This document shows, piece by piece, positions 33,240 to 42,518 of a stretch of DNA of 64,000 bases. Source of the stretch: Paremcibacter congregatus (GTDB lineage Bacteria > Pseudomonadota > Alphaproteobacteria > Sphingomonadales > Emcibacteraceae); assembly GCF_006385135.1 (NCBI RefSeq), contig NZ_CP041025.1, forward strand, positions 899,501-963,500, read 5' to 3'. Each line of letters opens with the position of its first letter. Within the stretch, counting starts at the first letter, position 1. Made by a program: the position numbers and the translations under genes. The notes below the pieces were generated by a model. It was not told the origin of the DNA, searched no databases, and saw only the letters and a program-made list of their open reading frames with translations.

Positions 33240-33245
33240 AATCGC

Positions 33246-33273
33246 CCCCGAAAAATGCTTTGGCTTTTTCGGG
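33246..33273 (+). terminator. Hairpin after the S1/P1 nuclease gene
   Basis: A 9-bp stem CCCGAAAAA / TTTTTCGGG with a 9-10 base loop begins 7 bp after the stop codon; the T-run is inside the descending arm. Confidence 0.55.
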
Positions 33274-33340
33274 CTTTGTCGTACCATTTATCGGGGGGAC
33301 CTATTTGATTGAGAAACATTCGTGAGAAAGGGGAAATGGA

Positions 33341-33769
33341 ATGACAGAACGTAATACAGCCAAGGGCAGATGTTTGTGCGGCGCAGTCGCTTTCACGGCA
33401 CATCCGGCGCAATGCCATGTCGGGGCCTGCCATTGCAAGATGTGCCGGAAATGGGGCGGCGGTCCTTATATGGAGATTGATTGCGGGACGGATGTTGTGT
33501 TTGAGGGGACGGAAAACATCGCCTTGTTCAACTCGTCGCAATGGGCCGAGCGAGGGTTTTGCCGCTCATGCGGCAGCCATCTGTTTTATCACCTCAAAGA
33601 GACAAATCAGCATATGATGCAGGTCGGCCTGTTTGACGATGATGAGGCCTTTCAGTTCACGCACCAGGTCTTCGTTGACGAGAAGCCAGCCTATTACAGC
33701 TTTGCCAACCATACAGAGGATATGACGGGGGCTGAAGTCTTTGCCAAATTTGCGCCACCGTCGGCGTAA
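33341..33769 (+). CDS. GFA-family (CENP-V/GFA) zinc protein
   Basis: This 142-residue protein has the GFA zinc motifs GRCLCGAVAF, CHCKMCRKWGG and GFCRSCGSHLFY, plus the C-terminal VFVDEKPAYYSFANHT. Members include glutathione-dependent formaldehyde-activating enzymes, but most are uncharacterised. A strong ribosome site (AAAGGGG) precedes it. Confidence 0.92.
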   Translation: MTERNTAKGRCLCGAVAFTAHPAQCHVGACHCKMCRKWGGGPYMEIDCGTDVVFEGTENIALFNSSQWAERGFCRSCGSHLFYHLKETNQHMMQVGLFDDDEAFQFTHQVFVDEKPAYYSFANHTEDMTGAEVFAKFAPPSA

Positions 33770-33806
33770 GGACCAAAGCCCAACACGCCAACAGCAGGAG
33801 TTTAGA

Positions 33807-34286
33807 ATGACGGGACGCACATATAAAGTATCAGCCATTATGATCGTGGGAGCTTTGCTGCTACTGGTCAGTAGCGGCTTGCCGGCGCGGGCAACGGCAT
33901 CAGAGGAAAAAGCTGTACGTGCAGTATTGGACCAGATTTTTGACGCCATGCGGGCCGGGGACAGTGGGCCGTTGAAAACCCTAATTCTGCAGGATGCACC
34001 GCTGAACCGTATCATGCCAGGAAAACCCCTGCATCATGGCGACCTGTCGAAGTGGACAGCCTGGGTTGATGGTCTGCAGCCAGGGCAGGCGGATGAACAG
34101 ATTTTTGATGTCAAAATCAATGTGGAAGGCGCGCTAGCGTCGGCTTGGGCTCCCTTTACCATAGCATTGGACGGGGAACTGAAATCCTGTGGCGTTAATC
34201 ACTTTACTCTGGTGAAGCTGGATGACGCCTGGAAGGTATCGGCCTTGATTGACACCCACACCCCGGAAAAATGCCCGACCAAATAG
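33807..34286 (+). CDS. Exported SnoaL/NTF2-like protein
   Basis: This 159-residue protein has a signal peptide (IMIVGALLLLVSSGLPARATA) followed by an NTF2-like fold: VRAVLDQIFDAMRAGDSGPLKTLIL at the start and a terminal sheet with HFTLVKLDDAWKVSALIDT. Such proteins bind small ligands; no function can be assigned. ATG 33807 has AGGAG upstream; the frame is open further upstream, but only within the GFA gene. Confidence 0.8.
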   Translation: MTGRTYKVSAIMIVGALLLLVSSGLPARATASEEKAVRAVLDQIFDAMRAGDSGPLKTLILQDAPLNRIMPGKPLHHGDLSKWTAWVDGLQPGQADEQIFDVKINVEGALASAWAPFTIALDGELKSCGVNHFTLVKLDDAWKVSALIDTHTPEKCPTK

Positions 34287-34315
34287 GGCCGGGCGTCTGG
34301 GAGGGCTGATCTGCC

Positions 34316-34957
34316 TTACAGGGTTCCAAAAATGCGGTCGCCGGCATCGCCGAGTCCGGGAACGATATAACTCTTCTCATTGAGTTTCTCATCAATGGCG
34401 GCGGTATAGATTTCCACATCCGGGTGGGCCTTGCGCAGGGCGGCGATGCCTTCCGGGGCGGCAAGCAGACAAAGGAAGGTGATGTCGCGGGCGCCGGCGC
34501 GCTTGATGCGGTCGAGCGCCGTAATCGCAGAATTCCCCGTGGCGAGCATGGGATCAACCACCAGACAGAAGCGTTCCTCCAGATGAGCCGGCGACTTGAA
34601 ATAATATTCAACCGCATGCAGGTCATTTGGATCGCGATACAGGCCGACATGGCCGACCTTGGCCGAAGGGATCAGGTCCAGCAGGCCCTGCGCCAGGCCT
34701 TCGCCTGCCCGCAGGATGGAAAAGATGCACATCTTGCGGCCCTTTAGTTTCGGCGATTGCATGGTGGTGATCGGTGTTTCAACCTCCACCTGCTGCACGG
34801 GCAGGCTGCGGGTGACTTCATAGCCCATCAGCAGGCTGATTTCTTTCAGGAGCATGCGGAACAGGAAGGACGGGGTGTCTTTTTTCCGCATGATGGTCAG
34901 TTTATGTTTAATCAGCGGGTGATTGATCAGCGTAACGCCTTCGGGGGTATTCAACAT
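34316..34957 (-). CDS. upp: Uracil phosphoribosyltransferase
   Basis: This 213-residue enzyme has the PRPP loop [12 protein letters not shown] and the uracil-binding C-terminal [16 protein letters not shown], with [15 protein letters not shown] at the N-terminus. It makes UMP from uracil and PRPP. It lies 51 bp downstream of the RutR-like regulator on the same strand. Confidence 0.97.
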   Translation of the reverse strand: MLNTPEGVTLINHPLIKHKLTIMRKKDTPSFLFRMLLKEISLLMGYEVTRSLPVQQVEVETPITTMQSPKLKGRKMCIFSILRAGEGLAQGLLDLIPSAKVGHVGLYRDPNDLHAVEYYFKSPAHLEERFCLVVDPMLATGNSAITALDRIKRAGARDITFLCLLAAPEGIAALRKAHPDVEIYTAAIDEKLNEKSYIVPGLGDAGDRIFGTL

Positions 34958-35008
34958 GTTATTCTCTATTCGGTTACCGTTAAAGGCGGAAAAGGGCGCT
35001 GTTAATGC

Positions 35009-35629
35009 TCAGGACTCTTTTAGAACTCCGCCCAAAATAATTTGTTTGACTGTTTTTTTAGCCTGTTTGTAAAAATCTTCGTCCTGCAGCGTTTTGCCGG
35101 TCAATGTTTCAATCTGGGTTTCAAAATCCGCGTAATGCTGGGTTACGGCCCAGATCATGAAAATCAGATGGATCGGATCGATCGGGCGAATGTCGCCATT
35201 CTTGACCCAGCCCTTGATGACCTTGGTATCTTCATCCACCAGACGTTTCAAGTCTTCCCCCAGCAGGGTTTTAAGAATCGGGGCGCCTTCCATGATCTCA
35301 TTGGCGAACACCCGCGATCCCGCCGCATGATTGCGGGAAAATTCCAGCTTGGTGTCAATGTAATTGCTGATGGTTTCTTCCGGCGTGCCTGTAACCTGCC
35401 AGTCTTGCAGGCATTGCAGCCATTTATTGAGGGTTTGCTCAAGAACCGCGAGGTAAATTTCTTTTTTGGTTTTGAAGTAATACAGCAGGTTTGGCTTGGA
35501 CATGCCGGCCATTTCGGCGATCTGGTCAATGGTGCCGCCGCGAAAACCATATTTGGCGAAGATGTCGGTGGCCGCGTCGAGGACCTTCTGCTGATTTATT
35601 ATCTGTATGCGAGAGCGTTTTTTTTGCAT
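35009..35629 (-). CDS. rutR: RutR-like TetR regulator
   Basis: This 206-residue TetR protein has the HTH FAKYGFRGGTIDQIAEMAGMSKPNLLYYFKTK and a C-terminal domain almost colinear with E. coli RutR (SRVFANEIMEGAP, IKGWVKNGDIRPIDP, LIFMIWAVTQHYADF). RutR senses uracil/thymine and controls pyrimidine catabolism. Here it sits between upp and divergent deoA instead of a rut operon, which suggests it governs base salvage. Its ligand and sites are unproven. Confidence 0.88.
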   Translation of the reverse strand: MQKKRSRIQIINQQKVLDAATDIFAKYGFRGGTIDQIAEMAGMSKPNLLYYFKTKKEIYLAVLEQTLNKWLQCLQDWQVTGTPEETISNYIDTKLEFSRNHAAGSRVFANEIMEGAPILKTLLGEDLKRLVDEDTKVIKGWVKNGDIRPIDPIHLIFMIWAVTQHYADFETQIETLTGKTLQDEDFYKQAKKTVKQIILGGVLKES

Positions 35630-35813
35630 AACCTAATCTTTTTTCATTATTGTCATTAATACTGCCTGTTCAGAAAAGGATTCTGAATATCCATATTTGG
35701 TAAGTATCTGTATAATCAGTTTTACACGTATGATCCATAAATCATATTCAATCCGCTACCCTCACAGCACAATAGCCTAAATTGAGCTTCAAATAAAATA
35801 AAATTGGAAAATA

Positions 35814-35831
35814 TTTTATCAAATGATAAAA
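35814..35831. promoter_or_regulatory. Nucleoside-regulon box upstream of deoA
   Basis: Perfect 7-bp arms TTTTATC / GATAAAA around AAAT, 57 bp upstream of the deoA start. The divergent rutR start is 185 bp away. The identical arms recur at 52966-52983. Confidence 0.6.
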
Positions 35832-35888
35832 AAATACTCTAAAAGGGTAGAGAAACAATATTTAAGTCATGGAATTAAGGAGCAGAAC

Positions 35889-37208
35889 ATGCTTGTCAAA
35901 GAGATTATTCGCAAAAAGCGCGATGGCGGAGAATTATCGGCTCAGGAGATCAACAGTCTCATCGAAGGGCTGGCGGATGGCTCTGTGAGTCGCGAACAGG
36001 TTTCGGCCTTCACCATGGCGGTTTACTTCCAGTCGATGAGCATTACCGAGGTCAGCGCCCTGACCAAAGCGATGATCAGCAGTGGCGTCAAACTCGACTG
36101 GTCGACGGAAGATCTCGGCGGGCCTGTGGTGGATAAGCATTCCACAGGCGGTGTTGGCGACAAGGTCAGCCTGATGCTGGCGCCGATGATTGCGGCCTGC
36201 GGCGGTTACGTGCCGATGATTTCCGGGCGCGGTCTTGGCCATACCGGGGGTACGCTCGACAAGATGGAAGCCATTCCCGGTTATGATGCGACACCGGATC
36301 TGGATATTTTGCGGCGGGTGGTGAAGAAAACCGGCTGCGCCATTATTGGTCAAACCGCAGAACTCGCCCCGGCGGACCGGCTGATTTACAGCGTGCGCGA
36401 CGTGACGGCGACGGTTGAATCCATCGCCCTGATCACCGCCTCGATCCTGTCGAAGAAAATTTCCGCCGGTCTTGACGCCCTGGTGATGGACATCAAGGTG
36501 GGGCCGGGCGCCTTTATGGAAACAGAAGCACAAGCCGAGGAACTGGCCAGTTCCATCATCCGGACAGCGGGGGAAAATCAGGTGCCGACCCATGCAATAC
36601 TGACCTCCATGGATGAGGTGCTGGGCCGTACGGCGGGCAATGCCCTGGAGGTGGTGGAAACGCTCGACTATTTGAGTGGCCGGGTGCGGGATCCGCGGTT
36701 GCATGAGGTGGTGATGTCACTGACGTCAGAGATGCTGCTGCTGACTAAACTGGCGGCGACTCGTGAAGAAGCCGAGGCGAAGCTGGAGGCGGTGCTGGAT
36801 AATGGCCGGGCGCTGGAAATTTTCGCCGAAATGGTTACGGAATTGGGCGGGCCGGCGGATTTTGTCGAGAAAAATGATCTCTATCTTGCCAAGGCGCGGG
36901 TGATCAAGCCGGTCTATGCCCGCGATGCCGGGTATGTGTCCGCGATTGATGTCCGCGGGGTTGGCAATCTGATTGTTAAATTAGGTGGCGGAAGATCGGT
37001 GCCGGGGCAGGTGCTGGACATGGCCGTGGGATTGGGCGACATTGCCCGGATCGGCGAATATGTCGATGCACAAACTCCGATGGCGATGGTGTATGCCCAG
37101 TCGGACGCCGAGGCCGAACAAATTATTGCCGATATGCAGAACTGTTACCAACTGTCGGAACAGCCGCAAGCGGCGCCGCCGGTGATCCGCAAGCTAATGA
37201 CGGCCTGA
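35889..37208 (+). CDS. deoA: Thymidine phosphorylase
   Basis: This 439-residue enzyme has the signature SGRGLGHTGGTLDKMEAIPG, the phosphate site KHSTGGVGDKVS and MDIKVGPGAFM. It splits thymidine and deoxyuridine with phosphate to base and deoxyribose-1-P. I chose ATG 35889 (MLVKEIIRKKR) because AAGGAG precedes it; the longer frame from 35823 has no ribosome site and overlaps the operator. Confidence 0.96.
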   Translation: MLVKEIIRKKRDGGELSAQEINSLIEGLADGSVSREQVSAFTMAVYFQSMSITEVSALTKAMISSGVKLDWSTEDLGGPVVDKHSTGGVGDKVSLMLAPMIAACGGYVPMISGRGLGHTGGTLDKMEAIPGYDATPDLDILRRVVKKTGCAIIGQTAELAPADRLIYSVRDVTATVESIALITASILSKKISAGLDALVMDIKVGPGAFMETEAQAEELASSIIRTAGENQVPTHAILTSMDEVLGRTAGNALEVVETLDYLSGRVRDPRLHEVVMSLTSEMLLLTKLAATREEAEAKLEAVLDNGRALEIFAEMVTELGGPADFVEKNDLYLAKARVIKPVYARDAGYVSAIDVRGVGNLIVKLGGGRSVPGQVLDMAVGLGDIARIGEYVDAQTPMAMVYAQSDAEAEQIIADMQNCYQLSEQPQAAPPVIRKLMTA

Positions 37209-37221
37209 TGATAACAGACGC

Positions 37222-37260
37222 AAAAAAAAGCCCGCCAAAAATAATCTGGCGGGCTTTTTT
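37222..37260. terminator. Bidirectional terminator between deoA and hpt
   Basis: Stem AGCCCGCCA / TGGCGGGCT with a 9-base loop, flanked by eight A on one side and six T on the other, between convergent stops. Confidence 0.95.
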
Positions 37261-37272
37261 AATGAAGAAGGC

Positions 37273-37833
37273 TTAAAGGTCTTCGGTCAGAAGAGAGGCA
37301 ATGCTGGGCGATTTGTTCTTCTGAATTTCGTCGACTGTCAGGCCGTGCAATTCATGGGGGAAGACCAGCCATTCATTGGTTTCATGAATGTAATAATCCG
37401 GAATCCGTTCTGTCTTGCGTTTTTCGGGTTTGTAATAAACGGTGGCGACACGGGTGTCTTCCGGCATGTTGCGGCGACACTGTTCGGACAGGTCGCGGAT
37501 GATGGCGTCAACACTAAGGCCGGAATCAAATACATCATCGACGATCAGAAGTTTGTCTTCTGCGTTGATGTTCTCGACGATATAGCCAAGGCCGTGCACG
37601 CGTACGGTCGAGGACCGGGTGGCGATCCCGGTATAGGAAGAGGTACGGATGGCGATGTGATCCGATTTCAGGCCACGATAATCAAGGTATTCCTGTACGG
37701 CGATACCGATTGGTGTTCCACCCCGCCACACCCCGACGATATAATCCGGCTCAAAACCGCTTTCGAGTATGGCATGCGCCAGTTTGAAGGAATCATCCAG
37801 CAAGTCATTTGCCGAGATATAAACTTTATCCAT
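37273..37833 (-). CDS. hpt: Hypoxanthine-type phosphoribosyltransferase
   Basis: This 186-residue phosphoribosyltransferase has the PRPP loop KLLIVDDVFDSGLSVDAI and GVWRGGTPIGIAVQEYL. It belongs to the Hpt1/xanthine-guanine PRTase-like group. After purine nucleoside phosphorylase it would turn hypoxanthine or guanine into IMP/GMP. I chose ATG 37833 (MDKVYIS); a GTG at 37857 is possible. Base preference is not visible from sequence. Confidence 0.85.
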   Translation of the reverse strand: MDKVYISANDLLDDSFKLAHAILESGFEPDYIVGVWRGGTPIGIAVQEYLDYRGLKSDHIAIRTSSYTGIATRSSTVRVHGLGYIVENINAEDKLLIVDDVFDSGLSVDAIIRDLSEQCRRNMPEDTRVATVYYKPEKRKTERIPDYYIHETNEWLVFPHELHGLTVDEIQKNKSPSIASLLTEDL

Positions 37834-37891
37834 GTTCAGTCCACTATAGTAAGTCACATATTAAATGAAAAAGGGAAGTGTGATAGATGAA

Positions 37892-39034
37892 CTATGACAC
37901 ATCCCACTGGGTAATTTGTTGGGTTATGGTTTTTTGTCCAAGGTCCCGGGCAACCGCCTGTGAAAGCTGGTCAAAGGTTAACAGGCCGGTCTGGGTATCC
38001 ACTTCGGAGATCACAGAAACCGCATTGAGAGAAGCGGCATACAGCGAGACATCAGGGGCGTTGCCGGCGGAAATCAGGCTGGCAAGTGTCGAGGAAAAAC
38101 TGTCACCGGCGCCGGCGGAGCCTCTCATCACCACTTCCATCGGTGGGCAGTAATAGAGTATGTCATCCTTGAGCAAATAAGCCCCCTTGCTGCCGTCTGT
38201 AATCACGACATAGTCCGGACCTTGGGCGGCAAGAATCTTCATGGCGGCAAGCAGGCCCATTGAAAATCCAGCGAAATGAAATCCATTCACCAGTAACGGG
38301 GGCAAGCTGTCGGGGTCTGCTGCGGCGATGGTGGGATGCAAGGCTTTTGGCTGATGGCTTGAAACAAGGTGAGGGATCAGGGCCTCACATTCCACTTTAT
38401 TGATGGACAGCAGATTGATCGCGGGCAGGCAGCTGAGGAAGTCTTCGCTACGCCGGGTCAGTTGGCGGATGCCGGGGTTAGAGGCGATGAAACAATCGGC
38501 CTCTTGGGCGCGGCTGACGATCAGGGGAAACTGGTCGGCGGATTCGTTGCTCAGGTTGGTGATATAAACCAGCTCGTAAGGCGTGAACTTGATGGCTTTG
38601 ACCATGTCCGCGTCCAGGCAACAATTGGCCCCACGATGGGTGAAAATTGCGGCATTGCGGTCATGAGACGAGACATGCACCGCCACGCCGCTGCCGACCT
38701 GAGTAAGAATTTGCAGATGGGTAAGGCCGATATTCTCTTCTTCCAACCGCCGCCGGATTTTCTTGCCGTTCAGGTCTTCCTTGATCAGGGCCAGTATATC
38801 CATTTCCATGCCCAGTCGGCCCATACAGACGGCCGTATTTGCCCCGCCGCCGCCGACATAATCATCGATGCTCTCGGATTCGATTTTACGGCCTTGTTCC
38901 AACATCAGATAAGAAGAGGTCTGATTGTGCAGGGTCATCAGTTCGATGTCATTGTCGGCGATAACCGTAATAATATCAATCATTACACTGCCGATAGAGA
39001 GAGCTTTTTTTGTTGGGTGACGTAAGGCTGGCAT
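37892..39034 (-). CDS. PfkB-family sugar/nucleoside kinase
   Basis: This 380-residue ribokinase-fold protein has the N-terminal VGGGGANTAVCMGRLG motif and the catalytic GSAGAGDSFSSTLA, with the base Asp in GAGD. It lies between purine nucleoside phosphorylase and the phosphoribosyltransferase in one operon. That context suggests a nucleoside or (deoxy)ribose kinase. It is longer than ribokinase (about 310) and has an insertion after residue 200. Substrate open. Confidence 0.88.
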   Translation of the reverse strand: MPALRHPTKKALSIGSVMIDIITVIADNDIELMTLHNQTSSYLMLEQGRKIESESIDDYVGGGGANTAVCMGRLGMEMDILALIKEDLNGKKIRRRLEEENIGLTHLQILTQVGSGVAVHVSSHDRNAAIFTHRGANCCLDADMVKAIKFTPYELVYITNLSNESADQFPLIVSRAQEADCFIASNPGIRQLTRRSEDFLSCLPAINLLSINKVECEALIPHLVSSHQPKALHPTIAAADPDSLPPLLVNGFHFAGFSMGLLAAMKILAAQGPDYVVITDGSKGAYLLKDDILYYCPPMEVVMRGSAGAGDSFSSTLASLISAGNAPDVSLYAASLNAVSVISEVDTQTGLLTFDQLSQAVARDLGQKTITQQITQWDVS

Positions 39035-39061
39035 AAATATAGAGTCTCACTGAATTTTGAG

Positions 39062-39886
39062 TTAATCCGAAAGCTGGTCCAGGAAATGTATCAGTAACTT
39101 ACTGATGTCGCCATAGGCTTTTTCGGCTTCGCTCAATGTTTCGTCATGGGAGAGAGCGTGCGGCGACAGGCCGGCGCCGAGGTTGGTAATCAGAGACAGA
39201 CCGGCGACCTTGATGCCGCAATGGCGCGCCACCAGACATTCCTGCACCGTCGACATGCCGACGGCGTCAATGCCCATCTTGCCCAGCATGCGAATTTCAG
39301 CCGGGGTCTCGAAATTCGGTCCCGCGAGCTGAACATAGGTGCCGTTGAACAGTTTGATATCAAGAGCATCCGCGGCGCTGGCTATCCGGTCTTTCATGCC
39401 GGGATCGTAGGCTTCGGTCATGTCAAAGAAACGGGGGCCAAAATTGTCATCATTAAGCCCGATCAAAGGATTGCTGCCTGACATGTTCACGTGATCGTCG
39501 ATGCGCATGATGGACCCGGCGGGCATATCCATATGCAGGCTGCCGGCGGCATTGGTGATGATCAGATTTTCAACGCCGAGCCGCTTGAAGGTGCGGATTG
39601 AAATGGCGAGCTGTGCGGCGGGATGGCCTTCATACAAATGCATTCGACCCTGCATGCAGACCACTGGCGTTCGTCCGACCTTGCCGATCAGCAAGCGCCC
39701 GGCATGACCTTCGACGGTCGGTTGGGGGAAGTCGGGAATCTGGTCATAGGAAATAATGGTGTCTATTTCCATATTATCGCCGAATTTTCCCAAACCGCTG
39801 CCCAATATCAGGGCGGTCCTGGGGAAGTCGCCCGAGTAGGCTGATTGGATGGCGGATACGCTTCTTTCGACTTCTTGTGCAGTCAT
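39062..39886 (-). CDS. punA: Purine nucleoside phosphorylase (trimeric type)
   Basis: This 274-residue enzyme has ILGSGLG, GHAGRLLIG, QGRMHLYEG, TNAAGSL, LAGPNFETPAEIRML and GMSTVQE, the landmarks of the trimeric PNP family. The Asn in SLITNLGAG corresponds to the residue that selects 6-oxopurines, so inosine and guanosine are the expected substrates. GGAG precedes the ATG. It leads the operon PNP-kinase-hpt. Confidence 0.94.
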   Translation of the reverse strand: MTAQEVERSVSAIQSAYSGDFPRTALILGSGLGKFGDNMEIDTIISYDQIPDFPQPTVEGHAGRLLIGKVGRTPVVCMQGRMHLYEGHPAAQLAISIRTFKRLGVENLIITNAAGSLHMDMPAGSIMRIDDHVNMSGSNPLIGLNDDNFGPRFFDMTEAYDPGMKDRIASAADALDIKLFNGTYVQLAGPNFETPAEIRMLGKMGIDAVGMSTVQECLVARHCGIKVAGLSLITNLGAGLSPHALSHDETLSEAEKAYGDISKLLIHFLDQLSD

Positions 39887-40269
39887 GCTTGTTATGCTCC
39901 GGATGTTACTGGATTGAGGCGCATTCTATCATGGGTGTGGCGAATGGCCTTAAAAAAATACATGTTTCTTTTATAAAGTTTGGATAACCTCTGGTCGGGG
40001 CGGGTGATATACTGTAAATCTTCCGTCATGCGCGGGGTTACCTTATGTTATACTGTCATCCCAGCCGGTTCCCGTGAATGTGTGACGCGGTTGTTCGAAC
40101 AAGGCGTGCCGCCGGGAATATCTGATGAATAGTGAGGATAATACTGAATTTATCCGGATTGTGAACTATTTTTTTTACCATCTGGACAAAATTTAGGGCG
40201 GGCTGTAGTATAAGCTACATATCTGTCCTCAAAATGACAAAGATTTTTAAGTTTTCTGGAGACGAGACT
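39887..40269. promoter_or_regulatory. Divergent regulatory region between punA and deoB
   Basis: About 380 bases without a gene. It contains a perfect palindrome TTGTTCGAACAA at 40091-40102, with a central CG of the kind LacI-family operators have. An inverted repeat GGATAA-N8-TTATCC is at 40136-40155, overlapping the 8-bp palindrome ATCCGGAT (40152-40159). A TATACT (-10-like) lies near 40050. No copy of the TTTTATC-N4-GATAAAA box was found here. Confidence 0.5.
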
Positions 40270-41484
40270 GTGCGGGCCATAATAGTAGTGCTGGATTCTT
40301 TCGGGGTCGGTGAAACCGATGATGCGGAGCATTTCGGCGATCAGGGCGCCAATACTTTTGGCCATATTGCCGCCGAATGTGCGGCGGGCCGGGCGGACCG
40401 TGACGGTCTGCGGGCGGGTCCATTGGTGATTCACAATCTGATGCAGCTTGGCCTTGGTCTCGCAGCCGAACAGTCGGCGGGTTACGAGATCGCCGTGGAA
40501 AAAGCCTCTCACATCACCGGACGCTACGGTTTTGCAGCTGAACTCAGCAAGGGCAAGGACACGCCGAGCGGTCATTGGGAAATGGCCGGGGTGCCGGTGG
40601 AATTCGAATGGGGGTATTTCTCCATGGAAACACCAAGTTTTCCGGAAAGTCTGATCCATGATTTGGTGACCGAGTGCGATCTGCCAGGGGTACTGGGCAA
40701 TTGCCACGCGTCCGGCACGACGATCATCGCTGAACTCGGGGCGGAACATATCAAGACCGGCAAGCCGATCGTCTATACCTCGGCGGATTCGGTCTTCCAG
40801 ATCGCCGCCCATGAGGAGAGCTTTGGTCTTGAGCGCCTGTATGAGGTCTGCGACGTGGCGCGCAAACTGGTCGACCCCTATAATATTGGACGGGTGATCG
40901 CCCGACCGTTCACCGGCGACAGTCCAGAGAATTTCATTCGCACCGGCAATCGCCGCGATCTGTCGGTTTTGCCGCCGGTGCCGACCTTGCTCGACCGCTT
41001 TGCGGAAAGCGGCGGCGAGGTGATTTCCATCGGCAAGATCGCCGACATTTTTGCCCATCAGGGCATCACACAAAAATTTAAAGCCCACGGCAATGCGGAG
41101 ATTTTCCGCGTGCTGATGGAGCAGGTGAAGGACGCGCCCGATAACGCGATTCTCTTCGCCAATCTCGTAGATTTCGACATGTTGTATGGGCATCGTCGTG
41201 ATGTGCCGGGCTATGCGGCCGCTTTGGAAGCATTTGACCGGCAACTTCCGGAACTCTGGGCGGGGCTTCGGCCCGATGATGTGGTGGTTCTGACCGCCGA
41301 TCATGGCTGCGACCCCACCTGGCCCGGTTCCGACCATACCCGCGAGCATGTGCCCGTGATTGCCTTCGGACCAAATGTCACGCCCGCCAACATCGGCAAG
41401 CGCGCGACATTTGCAGACATAGGAGCAAGTCTGGCGGTGCATCTGGGGCTCGACCCTCTGCCCGTAGGGACTTCATTTCTGTAA
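40270..41484 (+). CDS. deoB: Phosphopentomutase
   Basis: This 404-residue alkaline-phosphatase-superfamily enzyme has [31 protein letters not shown], a metal site [11 protein letters not shown] and [17 protein letters not shown]. It converts deoxyribose-1-P or ribose-1-P to the 5-phosphate. I chose GTG 40270, with GGAGA upstream, which gives the family's usual short N-terminus ([12 protein letters not shown]); an ATG at 40234 lacks a ribosome site. First gene of deoB-deoC-ALDH16-nupC. Confidence 0.96.
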   Translation: MRAIIVVLDSFGVGETDDAEHFGDQGANTFGHIAAECAAGRADRDGLRAGPLVIHNLMQLGLGLAAEQSAGYEIAVEKASHITGRYGFAAELSKGKDTPSGHWEMAGVPVEFEWGYFSMETPSFPESLIHDLVTECDLPGVLGNCHASGTTIIAELGAEHIKTGKPIVYTSADSVFQIAAHEESFGLERLYEVCDVARKLVDPYNIGRVIARPFTGDSPENFIRTGNRRDLSVLPPVPTLLDRFAESGGEVISIGKIADIFAHQGITQKFKAHGNAEIFRVLMEQVKDAPDNAILFANLVDFDMLYGHRRDVPGYAAALEAFDRQLPELWAGLRPDDVVVLTADHGCDPTWPGSDHTREHVPVIAFGPNVTPANIGKRATFADIGASLAVHLGLDPLPVGTSFL

Positions 41485-41509
41485 CATTTAATGAATTGAG
41501 ATAAATACA

Positions 41510-42508
41510 GTGAGTGAACAAGTTAAAAAATCGGGGGCGGTTGAGATTTTGCATAATCACTTTCCCCGGGTTGAAGGATGCGATTTTCACCCGGAATGGG
41601 TCGATGAGATCAAAGTCAATAAATCCGCCGTCGACCGGCGCATTGCCTCGCTCAGCGGGCGGCGCACGGTCAAAAAGGAATGGCAGGCCGCCTGGCACCT
41701 GAAGGCGATTTCCTGCATCGATCTGACCACCCTGTCCGGGGATGATACGCCGGGGCGGGTCAGACGGCTCTGCGCCAAGGCGCGCAACCCGGTGCGGTCG
41801 GATATTCTCGAAGCCCTCGGCGCGCAGAACCTGGGGCTGACCACCGGCGCGGTCTGCGTCTATCATGAGATGATCGAAACCGCGGTTAACGCCCTGCGCG
41901 GCAGCGGCATTCCCGTGGCGGCGGTCTCGACAGGCTTTCCGGCCGGTCTCGCGCCCTTAGAGACCCGGCTCGCGGAAATCCGCGCTTCTGTCGCCGCCGG
42001 GGCTGAGGAAATCGACATCGTCATCAGCCGCCGTCATGTGCTGACCGGCAACTGGCAGGCGCTCTATGACGAAGTGAAGGCCTACCGCGAAGCCTGCGGC
42101 GAGGCGCATATGAAATCGATACTCGCCACCGGGCAATTGGGGTCGATCACCAAGGTTGCCAAGGCGTCCATGGTCTGCATGATGGCGGGATCTGATTTCA
42201 TCAAAACCTCCACCGGCATGGAAGCGGTCAACGCCACCTTGCCGGTCAGTCTGGTGATGATCCGCATGATTCGTGAATTTTACGAGAAGACGGGGCAAAA
42301 GGTCGGCTATAAGCCCGCCGGTGGCATCGGCACCGCCAAACTGGCGCTGCAATATCTGGTGTTGATCAAGGAGGAACTGGGTGATGAATGGCTCTCGCCC
42401 AATCTGTTCCGCTTTGGCGCGTCGAGCCTGCTCGGCGATATCGAACGCCAGCTCGAGCATTTTGTCACAGGCCGCTACTCCGCCGCCAACCGTCATCCAA
42501 TAGGGTAG
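41510..42508 (+). CDS. deoC: Deoxyribose-phosphate aldolase (long form)
   Basis: This 332-residue class I aldolase has the Schiff-base Lys232 in SDFIKTSTGMEAVNAT and the relay Lys268 in GYKPAGGIGTAKLAL, and IDLTTLSGDDTPGRVRRL near the start. It splits deoxyribose-5-P to glyceraldehyde-3-P and acetaldehyde. It is longer than E. coli DeoC (259) because of N-terminal extension. Starts at GTG 41510, 25 bp after deoB. Confidence 0.96.
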   Translation: MSEQVKKSGAVEILHNHFPRVEGCDFHPEWVDEIKVNKSAVDRRIASLSGRRTVKKEWQAAWHLKAISCIDLTTLSGDDTPGRVRRLCAKARNPVRSDILEALGAQNLGLTTGAVCVYHEMIETAVNALRGSGIPVAAVSTGFPAGLAPLETRLAEIRASVAAGAEEIDIVISRRHVLTGNWQALYDEVKAYREACGEAHMKSILATGQLGSITKVAKASMVCMMAGSDFIKTSTGMEAVNATLPVSLVMIRMIREFYEKTGQKVGYKPAGGIGTAKLALQYLVLIKEELGDEWLSPNLFRFGASSLLGDIERQLEHFVTGRYSAANRHPIG

Positions 42509-42518
42509 GTCACGTCCC

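Noticed and set aside
35800-35840. Fur box interpretation of the TTTTATC/GATAAAA palindrome
   Set aside because: Fur sites have GATAAT facing ATTATC, the opposite orientation, and the target genes are not iron related.
39960-40000. Possible regulon box near punA (TTTTATA ... GATAACC)
   Set aside because: Spacing between the halves is 7 rather than 4 and both halves have mismatches.
40150-41442. 430-codon minus-strand frame opposite deoB
   Set aside because: deoB has all family motifs in the other direction; the antisense product is His/Arg-rich with no recognisable domain.
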